From JAEUIZ01 sp046155605 (GTDB taxonomy: Bacteria; Planctomycetota; Phycisphaerae; Phycisphaerales; UBA1924): a stretch of DNA of 64,000 nt. The translations under genes and the position numbers were made by a program. Under the pieces are notes generated by a model that searched no databases, was not told the DNA's origin, and was given only the letters and a program-made list of their open reading frames with translations. Position 1 is the stretch's first letter. Every line of letters starts with the position of its first letter. Below are positions 25,239 to 33,829 of the stretch, one piece after another. The stretch is taken from assembly GCA_046155605.1 (NCBI GenBank), contig JBJXFQ010000024.1:27510-91509 (forward strand), read 5' to 3'.

Positions 25239-26300
25239 ATGCCGATCCGAGTTCTTGTTGTAGACGATTCCCTGGTGATGCGCTCGGCCCTCTCGAAGTT
25301 CGTGCGGGGCGATCCGGCCCTGAGCCTCGTGGGGACAGCGCGGGACGGACAGGAAGGCCTGGAGATGGCGGCGAAGGAGAAGCCGGACGTGATGACGCTG
25401 GACGTGGAAATGCCGGTTCTCGACGGGCTCTCGGCGCTCCGGCGTCTGAAATCGGAGCCCGGGCCCATGCCGCGGGTTCTGATGTGCTCGACGCTGACGG
25501 TGAAGGGAAGCCAGCACGCGCTGGAGGCTCTGAAACTTGGCGCGGCGGATTTCATCGCGAAGAACATCGCGTCGGACGCGATGGAGACGTTCGGTCGTGA
25601 GTATGTGGCCAAGATCAAAGGAATCGCGCCGCGGCGAGGCGTGGTGCTCAGGCCGCCATTCGGCTCACCTTCGGTGATCGCCAGTTCGAAGCGGGACATC
25701 GTGCTGATCGGTTCCTCGACCGGCGGCCCGCCGGTGCTCGAGGAGATCCTGGCATCGCTTCCGGCGCACATGCCGGTGCCGATCGTGGTGGCGCAGCACA
25801 TGCCGGAGTTATTCACGAAGATGCTGGCGGAGCGGCTGACGGCGTGCTGCAAGATCAAGGTGGTACACGCGGAACCTGGGATGCCGCTGGTGCCCGGGGT
25901 GGCGTATATCTGCCCAGGCGGGCAGCACATCCGGATCGTGAAGTGGACGAGCGGTCGGTACGCGGCGGAGGTATCGGAGCGTCCGAAGGAGGCGCTCTAC
26001 AAGCCGAGCGTGGACGAGTTGTTCGAGTCGGCCGCGCTGACGGTCGGCGCGAAGTGCGCGGCGGTCGTGCTCACCGGGATGGGCGAGGACGGGAAGATCG
26101 GTGCCACGGCGCTGAAGAAGGCCGGGGGCGTGATCGTCAGCCAGAGCGCTCGCACATGTGCCGTGTATGGGATGCCGCGGGCGGTGAACGACGCCGATCT
26201 GACGGCAGCATCGCTCGATCCGAAGCAGATCGCGCAGGCGATCGCGGCGCTGGCGCGCTCCGCGCCGGCGCTAGTTGGAACCACAGGGGGAACCACATGA
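25239..26300 (+). CDS. cheB: Chemotaxis response regulator / protein-glutamate methylesterase
   Basis: The product has 353 residues. ATG 25239 is preferred (GGAG upstream, MPIRVLVVDDS at once); an in-frame GTG at 25215 would add eight residues. The N-terminal receiver domain has D9, D10 and phospho-acceptor D55 (TLDVEMP). The C-terminal methylesterase has IGSSTGGPP (catalytic Ser), VVAQHMPELFT (His) and LTGMGEDG (Asp). It removes methyl groups from chemoreceptors for adaptation and is activated by CheA phosphorylation. The stop overlaps the cheW start (ATGA). Confidence 0.96.
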   Translation: MPIRVLVVDDSLVMRSALSKFVRGDPALSLVGTARDGQEGLEMAAKEKPDVMTLDVEMPVLDGLSALRRLKSEPGPMPRVLMCSTLTVKGSQHALEALKLGAADFIAKNIASDAMETFGREYVAKIKGIAPRRGVVLRPPFGSPSVIASSKRDIVLIGSSTGGPPVLEEILASLPAHMPVPIVVAQHMPELFTKMLAERLTACCKIKVVHAEPGMPLVPGVAYICPGGQHIRIVKWTSGRYAAEVSERPKEALYKPSVDELFESAALTVGAKCAAVVLTGMGEDGKIGATALKKAGGVIVSQSARTCAVYGMPRAVNDADLTAASLDPKQIAQAIAALARSAPALVGTTGGTT

Positions 26301-26815
26301 CCACCGAAGCACCTGTTCAGACGAAGCCCGAGAGCCAGGCGACGACCCAGCCGGAGGCGGGCGAGCGGCAACTGCAACTTGTTACGTTCGTCCTCGGGAA
26401 CGAGGAGTTCGCGGTCGACATCCTCTCCGTCAAGGAGATCAACCGGATGATGCGGCTGACGGCTGTTCCCGAGAGCCCCAAGGGCGTGGAGGGCGTCATC
26501 AACCTCCGCGGCCGGATCATCCCCGTGCTTGATCTTCGGCGCGTCTTCGGGATGCAGCCAACGGAACGCAACGAGCACAATCGGATCGTGGTGGTCGAGG
26601 TCCACTCGACCGTCGTCGGCTTCATCGTGGATCGTGTTCACGAGGTGCTGCGCATCTCGAGCCGCATCGTCGAGCCCGCGCCGGCGATGGTCTGCTCGGC
26701 GAACTCGGACTTCATCGCGGGCGTCGGCAAACTCGACGATCGCCTGCTCATCCTCCTAGACCTTGCCCGCGTCGTGACGACGGACATGGTCGAGGCAGCC
26801 ACGCAGACTCGCTAG
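26297..26815 (+). CDS. cheW: Chemotaxis coupling protein
   Basis: The product has 172 residues. ATG 26297 overlaps the cheB stop by four bases, indicating translational coupling. After a polar 30-residue leader comes a standard CheW domain: LQLVTFVLGNEEFAVDI, the VKEINRMM segment, VEGVINLRGRIIPVLDLR, and VDRVHEVLRI. CheW bridges the chemoreceptor tips and the CheA P5 domain at the inner face of the cytoplasmic membrane. Confidence 0.96.
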   Translation: MTTEAPVQTKPESQATTQPEAGERQLQLVTFVLGNEEFAVDILSVKEINRMMRLTAVPESPKGVEGVINLRGRIIPVLDLRRVFGMQPTERNEHNRIVVVEVHSTVVGFIVDRVHEVLRISSRIVEPAPAMVCSANSDFIAGVGKLDDRLLILLDLARVVTTDMVEAATQTR

Positions 26816-26860
26816 GAACGCACCCGAACCACGCGCGAAGAGCACGCCCCCCGAGGCCAC

Positions 26861-27727
26861 ATGACGATGACCACCACCGTAGCCGCCATGTCCACCGCCG
26901 AGTTTCACAGACTTCGGCAGATCATCTACGACCGCTCCGGCATCCACTTCCCCGACGCGAAGAAGTACGTGCTCGAATCTCGGCTCTCGCAGCGGCTGGC
27001 CGAACTCGAGATCGAGAACTACTCGCAATACGCCGACCTGCTGTCGATCGGGCCCTACCAGGCCGACGAGTTCCAGGAGATGTTCAACCGCATCACGATC
27101 AACGAGACGTCTTTCTTTCGGAACATACCACAACTCGAGTTCTTTGAGCGTGAGACGCTGCCGGCGATGCTCGAGAAGCGCCGGGCGATCAAGCGCCTCC
27201 GCATTTGGTCCGCGGCGTGTTCGAGCGGCGAGGAGCCCTTCACGCTCGCCATCCTCGTGCATCGAACGCTCGGCATCCGCCTCGCTGACTGGAAGATCGA
27301 GATTCTGGGCACGGACATCTCGGAGAAGGCGCTGGGCGTCGCCAGCGAGGGTACCTATACGTCCTACTCGATCCGTGGCACGCCAGACACCGTGATGAGT
27401 CGCTACTTCCGGAAGCAGGGCGAGTCGTTCGTGGTCGATCCCGTGATTCGCTCGATGGTGTCGCTGGAGGTGATGAACCTGAAGGACAAGTCCGCGGCGC
27501 GTCGGCACGGCATCTGGGACGCGATTTTCTGTCGGAACGTGCTGATCTATTTCGACGACGCGGGCAAGACGCAGGTGCTGCGCACGCTCGCGGAGCAACT
27601 GGCGCCCGACGGCCGGCTCTTTGTGGGCCACTCGGAATCGGTGCGCGGGCTACAGGTTCCGATTGTGCCGCTCGCCGCCGCTCAGTCGTTTGCCTATGAG
27701 CACGCGGCGAAGGGAGTCAAAGGATGA
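26861..27727 (+). CDS. cheR: Chemotaxis protein-glutamate O-methyltransferase
   Basis: The product has 288 residues, normal length. ATG 26861 has GAGG five bases upstream; ATG 26867 and 26888 are in frame nearby. The N-terminal helical domain (FHRLRQIIYDRSGIHF) is followed by the AdoMet domain with TINETSFFRN, IWSAACSSGEEPFTLA, ILGTDISEKAL and FCRNVLIYF. It methylates receptor glutamates using AdoMet, opposing CheB. No TPR or pentapeptide-tether extension is present. The last four bases overlap cheA (ATGA). Confidence 0.96.
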   Translation: MTMTTTVAAMSTAEFHRLRQIIYDRSGIHFPDAKKYVLESRLSQRLAELEIENYSQYADLLSIGPYQADEFQEMFNRITINETSFFRNIPQLEFFERETLPAMLEKRRAIKRLRIWSAACSSGEEPFTLAILVHRTLGIRLADWKIEILGTDISEKALGVASEGTYTSYSIRGTPDTVMSRYFRKQGESFVVDPVIRSMVSLEVMNLKDKSAARRHGIWDAIFCRNVLIYFDDAGKTQVLRTLAEQLAPDGRLFVGHSESVRGLQVPIVPLAAAQSFAYEHAAKGVKG

Positions 27728-29973
27728 GCGGCGGCTTCGGCGCGGACATCCTGAATGACTTCCTCACTGAATCCGGCGAGTTGCTCGAATCGCTCGAGGG
27801 CGATCTCGTGGTGCTCGAACGGACGCCGACGGACCCTGACCTTTTGAATCGCGTGTTCCGGTCGCTTCACACGATCAAGGGGAGCGCGTCGTTTCTGAAT
27901 CTCGGCCCGCTTGTTGAGATCGCGCACGCGGCGGAATCCGCGCTCAACGCCGCGCGTGGCGGAACCGCGACCATCGATGCCGCCGCGATGAACCTGCTGC
28001 TGGAGGCCGTTGACACGATCAAGCGTCAGATGGAGCAGATACGCGATGGCGCGTCGCTCGATACACCCAAGCCCGACCTGGTTGCGACGCTCATCCGCAT
28101 CGGCGAGGGCGAGGCGGCCGAGAAGTCGACGCATGCCGAGCCTACGTCCGCCGCAACAAACAGGCTTTCACTGCGCCCCGAACAGGAATCACTCGTCGAG
28201 TTTCTGGTGCCCGAGGTCATTGAGGCGGTTGAATCGCTGCAACGTCACACCGACGCCGCGGCCGAGGATCCGACCAAGCCGCTGTCACCGATTCCCGACT
28301 TGTGCGAAGGACTGATCAACGCGGTCACGTTTTTCGAACTCGAATCGATCATCCGACTCTGTCGGCTGCTAGCGGAGGGTGCCGAGGGCGCGGCGCAGAC
28401 CGCGCCTGATCGTCTGCCGCAACTGATCGCGCGGCTTCGCGGGTGCGTGTGGCTGTTGCGTCAGCAGGCCGGGGCTCTTGAGCGTCGCGAGATCGAGGCG
28501 TGCGGCATCGATCCGCTCGCTGCGCGCATTCGCGCGATCATCGCGGACGAGTCACTCCCGCCCGAGGCCGTGGTCGCGGCGAACATCGATCCCTCGCAAC
28601 TTCTGGGCATCGATGGAGTCATCGAAGCCCACGCCGCGGAGCCACCGCATCGCGTGGTCTCTGCGAAAGCGCCTGAGGCAGCAACGACGAGCGTGTCGAC
28701 GCCCGCGGCAGCCTCGGCATCCGGCGCACCGGCCGCGAAGCCCGATCAGCCCAAGCCCGAGCACTCCAAGGCCCACGCCGCCGAGCAGACGATCCGCGTG
28801 GATGTCGAGCGACTCGAATCACTGATGAATCTTGTCGGGGAGTTGGTTCTCCAGAAGAATCGCATCGGCGCGATCACACGCAAGGCGGTCGCGAGCGCGA
28901 CGCACCCGGAGTTAGCCGAGGAACTGGTGACGACCTCGGGCGCGATCGAGCGTGTGACGGGTGACATTCAGGTGGCGGTGATGCGCACGCGCATGCAGCC
29001 GCTGGAAAAGCTGTTCGGGCGCTATCCGCGGCTGGTGCGCGACCTAAGCCAGAAACTGAACAAGAAGATCGAGCTCGTCGTTGAAGGCGGGGACACCGAG
29101 GTCGATCGCTCGATCCTCGAAGAACTCGGCGATCCGCTGGTGCATCTGATGCGCAACTCGGCGGACCACGGGATCGAGTTGCCGGCGGAGCGCGCCAAGG
29201 CCGGCAAGTCGGAGGCGGGCACCATCCGACTCAGCGCCGCGAATCGCGGGAGCCATGTCGTGGTGGAGGTGGGCGACGACGGCCGGGGCCTGATCCGCGA
29301 GAAACTCGCGGCGAAGGCGATCGAGCGCGGGCTCTCCACGCAGGCCGAGATCGCGGCGATGTCAGACCGCGAGGTCTTCCGGTTTATATTCGCCGCCGGA
29401 TTCTCGACGGCCGATGCGGTCAGCGATGTCTCGGGTCGCGGCGTGGGCATGGATGTCGTGCGCACGAACATCGAACGGGCCAAGGGCATCATCGATCTCT
29501 CGAGCGAGCCGGGCAAGGGAACGACGGTCTCGATCAAGATTCCGCTGACGGTCGCCATCATGCCGGCGATGATGATCGGCGTTGGCGACGAGATCCTGGC
29601 GATCCCGCTCGACAGCATCCTTGAGATCGTGCGGCCGGAGCCCGACCAGGTGAGAACGGTCCGAGAGCAGCCGGTGATGCGGCTTCGCGACGCGGTTCTG
29701 CCGCTGGTGCGTGGGCCGGAGGTCTTCGGCCTGCCGCGCGCCAAAGGAGCGGCGTCGCCGTTTGCCGTCGTGCTGGCGAGCGGCGAGCGGTGCCTGGGGT
29801 TGATGGTGACTCGACTGATCGGGCAACAAGAGATCGTCGTCAAACCGCTGAGCGATGTCTGCGAGCGGACGGGTCCGATCAGCGGCGCGACGGTGCGTGA
29901 GGACGGGGGCGTGAGCCTGATTGTTGATGTGGCCGAACTTTTTCGCCGACATGATCGCAAGGCCGCGGCCTGA
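27724..29973 (+). CDS. cheA: Chemotaxis histidine kinase
   Basis: The product has 749 residues and overlaps cheR by ATGA. The P1 phosphotransfer domain has RSLHTIKGSASF with phospho-acceptor H49. A variable region of about 220 residues with a second Hpt-like helical segment (150-270) and a Pro/Ala linker follows. The P3 dimerisation helices (VERLESLMNLVGELVLQKN) lead to the ATP-binding domain, with N-box HLMRNSADHGIE (H474, N478) and the glycine-rich DVSGRGVGMDVV. The C-terminal P5 CheW-like domain includes PLDSILEIV. It phosphorylates CheY and CheB in response to receptor signals. Confidence 0.96.
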   Translation: MSGGFGADILNDFLTESGELLESLEGDLVVLERTPTDPDLLNRVFRSLHTIKGSASFLNLGPLVEIAHAAESALNAARGGTATIDAAAMNLLLEAVDTIKRQMEQIRDGASLDTPKPDLVATLIRIGEGEAAEKSTHAEPTSAATNRLSLRPEQESLVEFLVPEVIEAVESLQRHTDAAAEDPTKPLSPIPDLCEGLINAVTFFELESIIRLCRLLAEGAEGAAQTAPDRLPQLIARLRGCVWLLRQQAGALERREIEACGIDPLAARIRAIIADESLPPEAVVAANIDPSQLLGIDGVIEAHAAEPPHRVVSAKAPEAATTSVSTPAAASASGAPAAKPDQPKPEHSKAHAAEQTIRVDVERLESLMNLVGELVLQKNRIGAITRKAVASATHPELAEELVTTSGAIERVTGDIQVAVMRTRMQPLEKLFGRYPRLVRDLSQKLNKKIELVVEGGDTEVDRSILEELGDPLVHLMRNSADHGIELPAERAKAGKSEAGTIRLSAANRGSHVVVEVGDDGRGLIREKLAAKAIERGLSTQAEIAAMSDREVFRFIFAAGFSTADAVSDVSGRGVGMDVVRTNIERAKGIIDLSSEPGKGTTVSIKIPLTVAIMPAMMIGVGDEILAIPLDSILEIVRPEPDQVRTVREQPVMRLRDAVLPLVRGPEVFGLPRAKGAASPFAVVLASGERCLGLMVTRLIGQQEIVVKPLSDVCERTGPISGATVREDGGVSLIVDVAELFRRHDRKAAA

Positions 29974-29996
29974 CCGCGCCGCCCAAGGAGTCGCGA

Positions 29997-30497
29997 ATGG
30001 ACCAGCAGTGCATCAAGGCCTTTGTGACGAGCATTCGGAACGTGTTCCAGACCATGATGCAGTTGGAGGTCCGCGTCGGGACGCCGATGCTCAAGGACAC
30101 TGCTCAGGCTCCGCATGACGTCTCGGGCATCATCGGGATGTCGGGGGATATCACTGGAACCGTCGTCATCAGTTTCCCGGAGGCCACGGCGGTCCGTGTG
30201 GCCTCGATCCTCGCCGGCTCCGACATGCCGGCCACCCACCCCGACTTCCCTGATGCCATCGGGGAGATCGTCAACATGGTGTCGGGCGGCGCGAAGGCAC
30301 TCTTCGGCGGTCGCAAGGCCTCGATCTCGTGCCCGAGCGTCGTGCGAGGGCCGGGGCATGTGGTTGCGGCGCCCAAGGACACGCCGTGCATCGCGATCCC
30401 GTGCGGGACGGATTGCGGGGACTTTGTAATCGAAGTTGCTATTCGCGTCCCGAACGCCGCGGCGCAGCCCGCCACGGCCGCCGGCGTCGCTGCCTGA
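29997..30497 (+). CDS. cheX: CheX-type CheY-P phosphatase
   Basis: The product has 166 residues; ATG 29997 lies 23 bases after cheA, with AAGGAG upstream. It belongs to the CheC/CheX/FliY family: IGEIVNMVSGGAKALF carries the ExxN phosphatase signature (E90, N93) once, as in CheX. MSGDITGTVVISF is the matching beta segment. CheX dephosphorylates CheY-P and ends the signal. No cheC, cheD or cheZ is in the cluster, so CheX is probably the only phosphatase encoded here. It precedes cheY by 11 bases. Confidence 0.88.
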   Translation: MDQQCIKAFVTSIRNVFQTMMQLEVRVGTPMLKDTAQAPHDVSGIIGMSGDITGTVVISFPEATAVRVASILAGSDMPATHPDFPDAIGEIVNMVSGGAKALFGGRKASISCPSVVRGPGHVVAAPKDTPCIAIPCGTDCGDFVIEVAIRVPNAAAQPATAAGVAA

Positions 30498-30508
30498 AGG
30501 AGCAGTTC

Positions 30509-30895
<387 letters not shown>

Positions 30896-30930
30896 GAAGC
30901 ATGCGTGATGCCGCCCGGCGATTCGTGCGC

Positions 30931-31269
30931 TCAGACGGTTGCGCGCTCGGGATCGGGAAAGTCGCGGTAGAGGGCCGAAGTGAAGTCCTTGACCATGGAA
31001 TAGACGGGGTGATGGAGTCGCTCGACTTCGCCCGCGCGCGTGGCGACGATCCCGAAGGCGGCATCCAGTTGCGCCACGTCGCGGAACGAGATGGAGATGT
31101 GGAACTCGCCGAGCCCGGGCGGCCCGAAGCCGAACTTCCGCCGGGTCAATCGCCAAGTCTCCAGTTTTCCCTGGGCTTTCAAGTGCCCGAGATAGGCGTC
31201 CACGGCGTGGACCAACTCCAGGTCCTTTCGTGAGTCGATCAGGTTGACCCAGATCTCGTAGTAGTTCAT
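30931..31269 (-). CDS. DUF6614 family protein
   Basis: The product has 112 residues from ATG 31269, giving MNYYEIWVNLIDSRKDLELV. It resembles the small DUF6614 family, a ferredoxin-like dimeric fold by its alternating pattern (EIWVNL, WRLTRRKFGF, EFHISISF). No catalytic residues are evident and the function is unknown. The frame is open for 64 codons upstream, but the conserved part begins at this ATG. It converges with cheY, 35 bases from it, and is divergent from the FkbM gene. Confidence 0.7.
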   Translation of the reverse strand: MNYYEIWVNLIDSRKDLELVHAVDAYLGHLKAQGKLETWRLTRRKFGFGPPGLGEFHISISFRDVAQLDAAFGIVATRAGEVERLHHPVYSMVKDFTSALYRDFPDPERATV

Positions 31270-31414
31270 GGGCGGAGCATACCCCGGCTCGCGTGTCCCG
31301 CGCCGCGGTCGCGCGACAGCGCCCCGACCCCCGCCGCGCCCCGATGTGCCGTAAACTGCCGGCCCTTCCTGGCTCGATCCGACTGGATTGTCAGGCGAGG
31401 CTGGCGGAGGACGC

Positions 31415-32254
31415 ATGGAACTGGCGCTCACACTCATTCTTCTCGCCGCGATGGCCGGCACGATCGGCGTGGCTCATGGCCGCCACCGCCGCGTGATGCG
31501 GCGACTGGGCCGGCTCGAAGCGGCCAACCATGAACTGCTCCAACTCATGAAGCCGCTGGTGGCCGCCCGGGCGGGTGGGGAGGGAGAGGCCGTCGAGTTC
31601 CGCTCGCAGTTCGGCGAGGACCTCGTGCTCTGGCACCTGTTCGCGGGGAAGCGAGGCGGCTTTTTCATCGAGGTCGGCGCGTACGACGGATACACCTATT
31701 CCGTGACGTTCGCGTTCGAGCAAGCCGGCTGGACGGGGCTGCTCGTCGAGCCGCTACCCGCCCGATTTGAGGCCTGCCGCGACCGCCGCCCGCGCAGCCG
31801 CGTCGTCAACGCCGCCCTTTCCGTCCGGGGCTCCACGGGCACCGCGACGTTCCATCACATCGCTTCCGACAAGAAGCACTACGAGGCGAGTTCGTACCTC
31901 GACGCGGGGACGCAGCGGCGCCGGCACATGCGCCCGCCGAAGGGCAATGTGCAGACCGTCACCGTGCCGCTGACGACGATGGACAATCTGCTCGCCGAGC
32001 ACGCCGGCCCGATCGATTTCGTCGTTCTCGACGTTGAGGGGCACGAGTTGTCACTGCTCGATGGCTTCGACCTCGACCGTTTCAAGCCCGCGGTGCTCAT
32101 GGTCGAGGACCAGTCGATGGGCCGCGACCCCGAACTGCATGATTATCTCGCCAAGCGAGGGTATGAGCATGTGATGTGGCTCTCGTACAACCGCGTCATG
32201 ATCCGTCGCGATCGGCCGGAACTGCTCGCGCGGGCGCGTTCGCTGGCGCAGTAG
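31415..32254 (+). CDS. FkbM-family methyltransferase with N-terminal membrane anchor
   Basis: The product has 279 residues. ATG 31415 is selected because GGAGG lies four to five bases upstream. A single hydrophobic helix (about 2-22, LALTLILLAAMAGTIGVAH) precedes a short coiled segment and the FkbM domain (from about 62): FRSQFGEDLVLWHLF, GGFFIEVGAYDGYTYSVT (AdoMet loop), LLVEPLPARFEACR, IDFVVLDVEGHELSLL. FkbM enzymes O-methylate sugars or polyketides; a membrane anchor suggests a surface-glycan substrate. The sugar genes at 42-55 kb could supply it, but no direct link is visible. Confidence 0.85.
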   Translation: MELALTLILLAAMAGTIGVAHGRHRRVMRRLGRLEAANHELLQLMKPLVAARAGGEGEAVEFRSQFGEDLVLWHLFAGKRGGFFIEVGAYDGYTYSVTFAFEQAGWTGLLVEPLPARFEACRDRRPRSRVVNAALSVRGSTGTATFHHIASDKKHYEASSYLDAGTQRRRHMRPPKGNVQTVTVPLTTMDNLLAEHAGPIDFVVLDVEGHELSLLDGFDLDRFKPAVLMVEDQSMGRDPELHDYLAKRGYEHVMWLSYNRVMIRRDRPELLARARSLAQ

Positions 32255-33634
32255 TCACGCTTTGGCGGGCTCGATGGTGCCGCGGCACTCGCCGAATCCA
32301 ATCCTTGCAAAGCCTTCGCGCTCGCAGTAACCGCGCATGACCACCTCGTCGCCGTCCTGGAGGAAGAGCCGCTTCTCGCCGCTGGGCAGTTCGATCCCCT
32401 TCCTTGGGAGCGGCTTGCCGTCCGGCCCGCGCCCTTGCCACGTCAACTCGAGGAGACACCCTCGCTCGTTCGCCGCTTGCCCCGAGACTGTCCCGCTCGC
32501 CAGCAGATCACCAGGCAGCAGGTTGCAGCCATTGCTCGCGTGATGCGTGATGAGTTGCCCGAGCGTCCAATACATCTCACGGAACGCGCCCGTCCGCGAG
32601 ATCAACACCGGCGAGATCCCCCGCTTCCGCATCTCCGCCGATTGCAGCCACACCTCGAGCGTGATCGCAAACCCGCCCTCGGCCTGATCCGCCGCGTCGA
32701 TCAGATACGGCAGCGGCGCGGGATCACCCGCGGGCCGCGCCATCGCGGCACACCGGAACGGCGCGAGCGCCTCTGCCGTCACAAGATACGGCGACACCGT
32801 CGTTGCGAAGTTTTTCGCGAGGAAAGGCCCCAGCGGCTGGTACTCCCACTTCTGGATGTCGCGCGCCGACCAGTCGTTCACGAGGCACAGCCCCAGCATC
32901 CGCTTGCCCGCCTCCCCGATCGCGATCGGTTCTCCCATCTCATTCCCGCGACCGACGACGACGCCGACCTCCAACTCATAATCCAGCATCGTGCATGGTC
33001 CGAACGTGGGCGGCTCTCCCGGCTTGTCGTCCGGCGGCGACTGCTGACCCATCGGCCGCCGAACGCTCGTCCCGCTCAGCACGATCGACGACGCGCGCCC
33101 GTGGTACCCGATCGGCACATGCTTGTAGTTCGGGAGCAACGGACTCTCGGGGCGAAACATCGACCCCACCGTCGTCGCGTGATGGATCGACGCGTAGAAG
33201 TCGGTGTAGTTGGACATGTTCGTCGGATGGAGGAGTTCGAGGTCCGCCACGGGGAGGATCGCCTTCTGCCGCAGCCTTCGACCCTGCTGCCCGCCCGCCG
33301 GCGCGTCATGCCGCAGAAAATCCTGAATCCGCCCGCGCACGATCGACATCAGTTCCGGCACGGCCCCGACCATCGTCCAGTTTTCCTGGTGCAGCAACGC
33401 CGGGATGATGCCCTCGTCATCCTGCTCCAGGTCGAACCAACCGGCCTCGGCCAGCATCGCAACATCCAGCACGCTCTCTCCGATCCGCACGCCCATGTGC
33501 GGATGCTCATGGTCGTCGTGCTCGACCATGAACGCGCAGAGCGGCAGGTTCTGGATCGGAAAGTCGCCGGAGGGATCGTTCGCCGATTCGACCCAACTCC
33601 GCAGCGCGGCATCGTGCGTCTCATTCATGGCCAT
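32255..33634 (-). CDS. fahA: Fumarylacetoacetase
   Basis: The product has 459 residues from ATG 33634, with GGAG six bases upstream; ATG 33628 is two codons later. Both domains of the family are present: an N-terminal SH3-like part (residues 1-130), then the catalytic part with NYTDFYASIHHATTVGSMFR (catalytic His in HHATTVG), GYHGRASSIV, LDYELEVGVVVG (metal ligands) and NDWSARDIQKWEY. It cleaves fumarylacetoacetate to fumarate and acetoacetate, the last step of tyrosine degradation. No other homogentisate-pathway gene is adjacent. It is divergent from the MATE gene. Confidence 0.95.
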   Translation of the reverse strand: MAMNETHDAALRSWVESANDPSGDFPIQNLPLCAFMVEHDDHEHPHMGVRIGESVLDVAMLAEAGWFDLEQDDEGIIPALLHQENWTMVGAVPELMSIVRGRIQDFLRHDAPAGGQQGRRLRQKAILPVADLELLHPTNMSNYTDFYASIHHATTVGSMFRPESPLLPNYKHVPIGYHGRASSIVLSGTSVRRPMGQQSPPDDKPGEPPTFGPCTMLDYELEVGVVVGRGNEMGEPIAIGEAGKRMLGLCLVNDWSARDIQKWEYQPLGPFLAKNFATTVSPYLVTAEALAPFRCAAMARPAGDPAPLPYLIDAADQAEGGFAITLEVWLQSAEMRKRGISPVLISRTGAFREMYWTLGQLITHHASNGCNLLPGDLLASGTVSGQAANERGCLLELTWQGRGPDGKPLPRKGIELPSGEKRLFLQDGDEVVMRGYCEREGFARIGFGECRGTIEPAKA

Positions 33635-33793
33635 TGGAAACTCCGACTGGCTTGCGCGAGCAAGCGTGAGGACGACAGGAACACTCGGGCACATCGGTCC
33701 CAGGGGCCAACCATACGTCCTAGCATCGTCGCGCGAACGCCGATCGCGCCGGCCCTCCCGCCGCTCAACCGTCCGCGGCCCGCGACCTCCTGT

Positions 33794-33804
33794 CCCCCCC
33801 CCCC
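33794..33804. repeat. Poly-C tract of 11 bases
   Basis: An uninterrupted run of eleven C residues lies 25 bases upstream of the GTG start of the MATE gene, in the 195-base gap to fahA. Such tracts can slip during replication and change promoter or leader spacing. Sequencing or assembly error is the simple alternative. Confidence 0.7.
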
Positions 33805-33829
33805 ATCACTGCCGAATCCCGCCTTTCTC

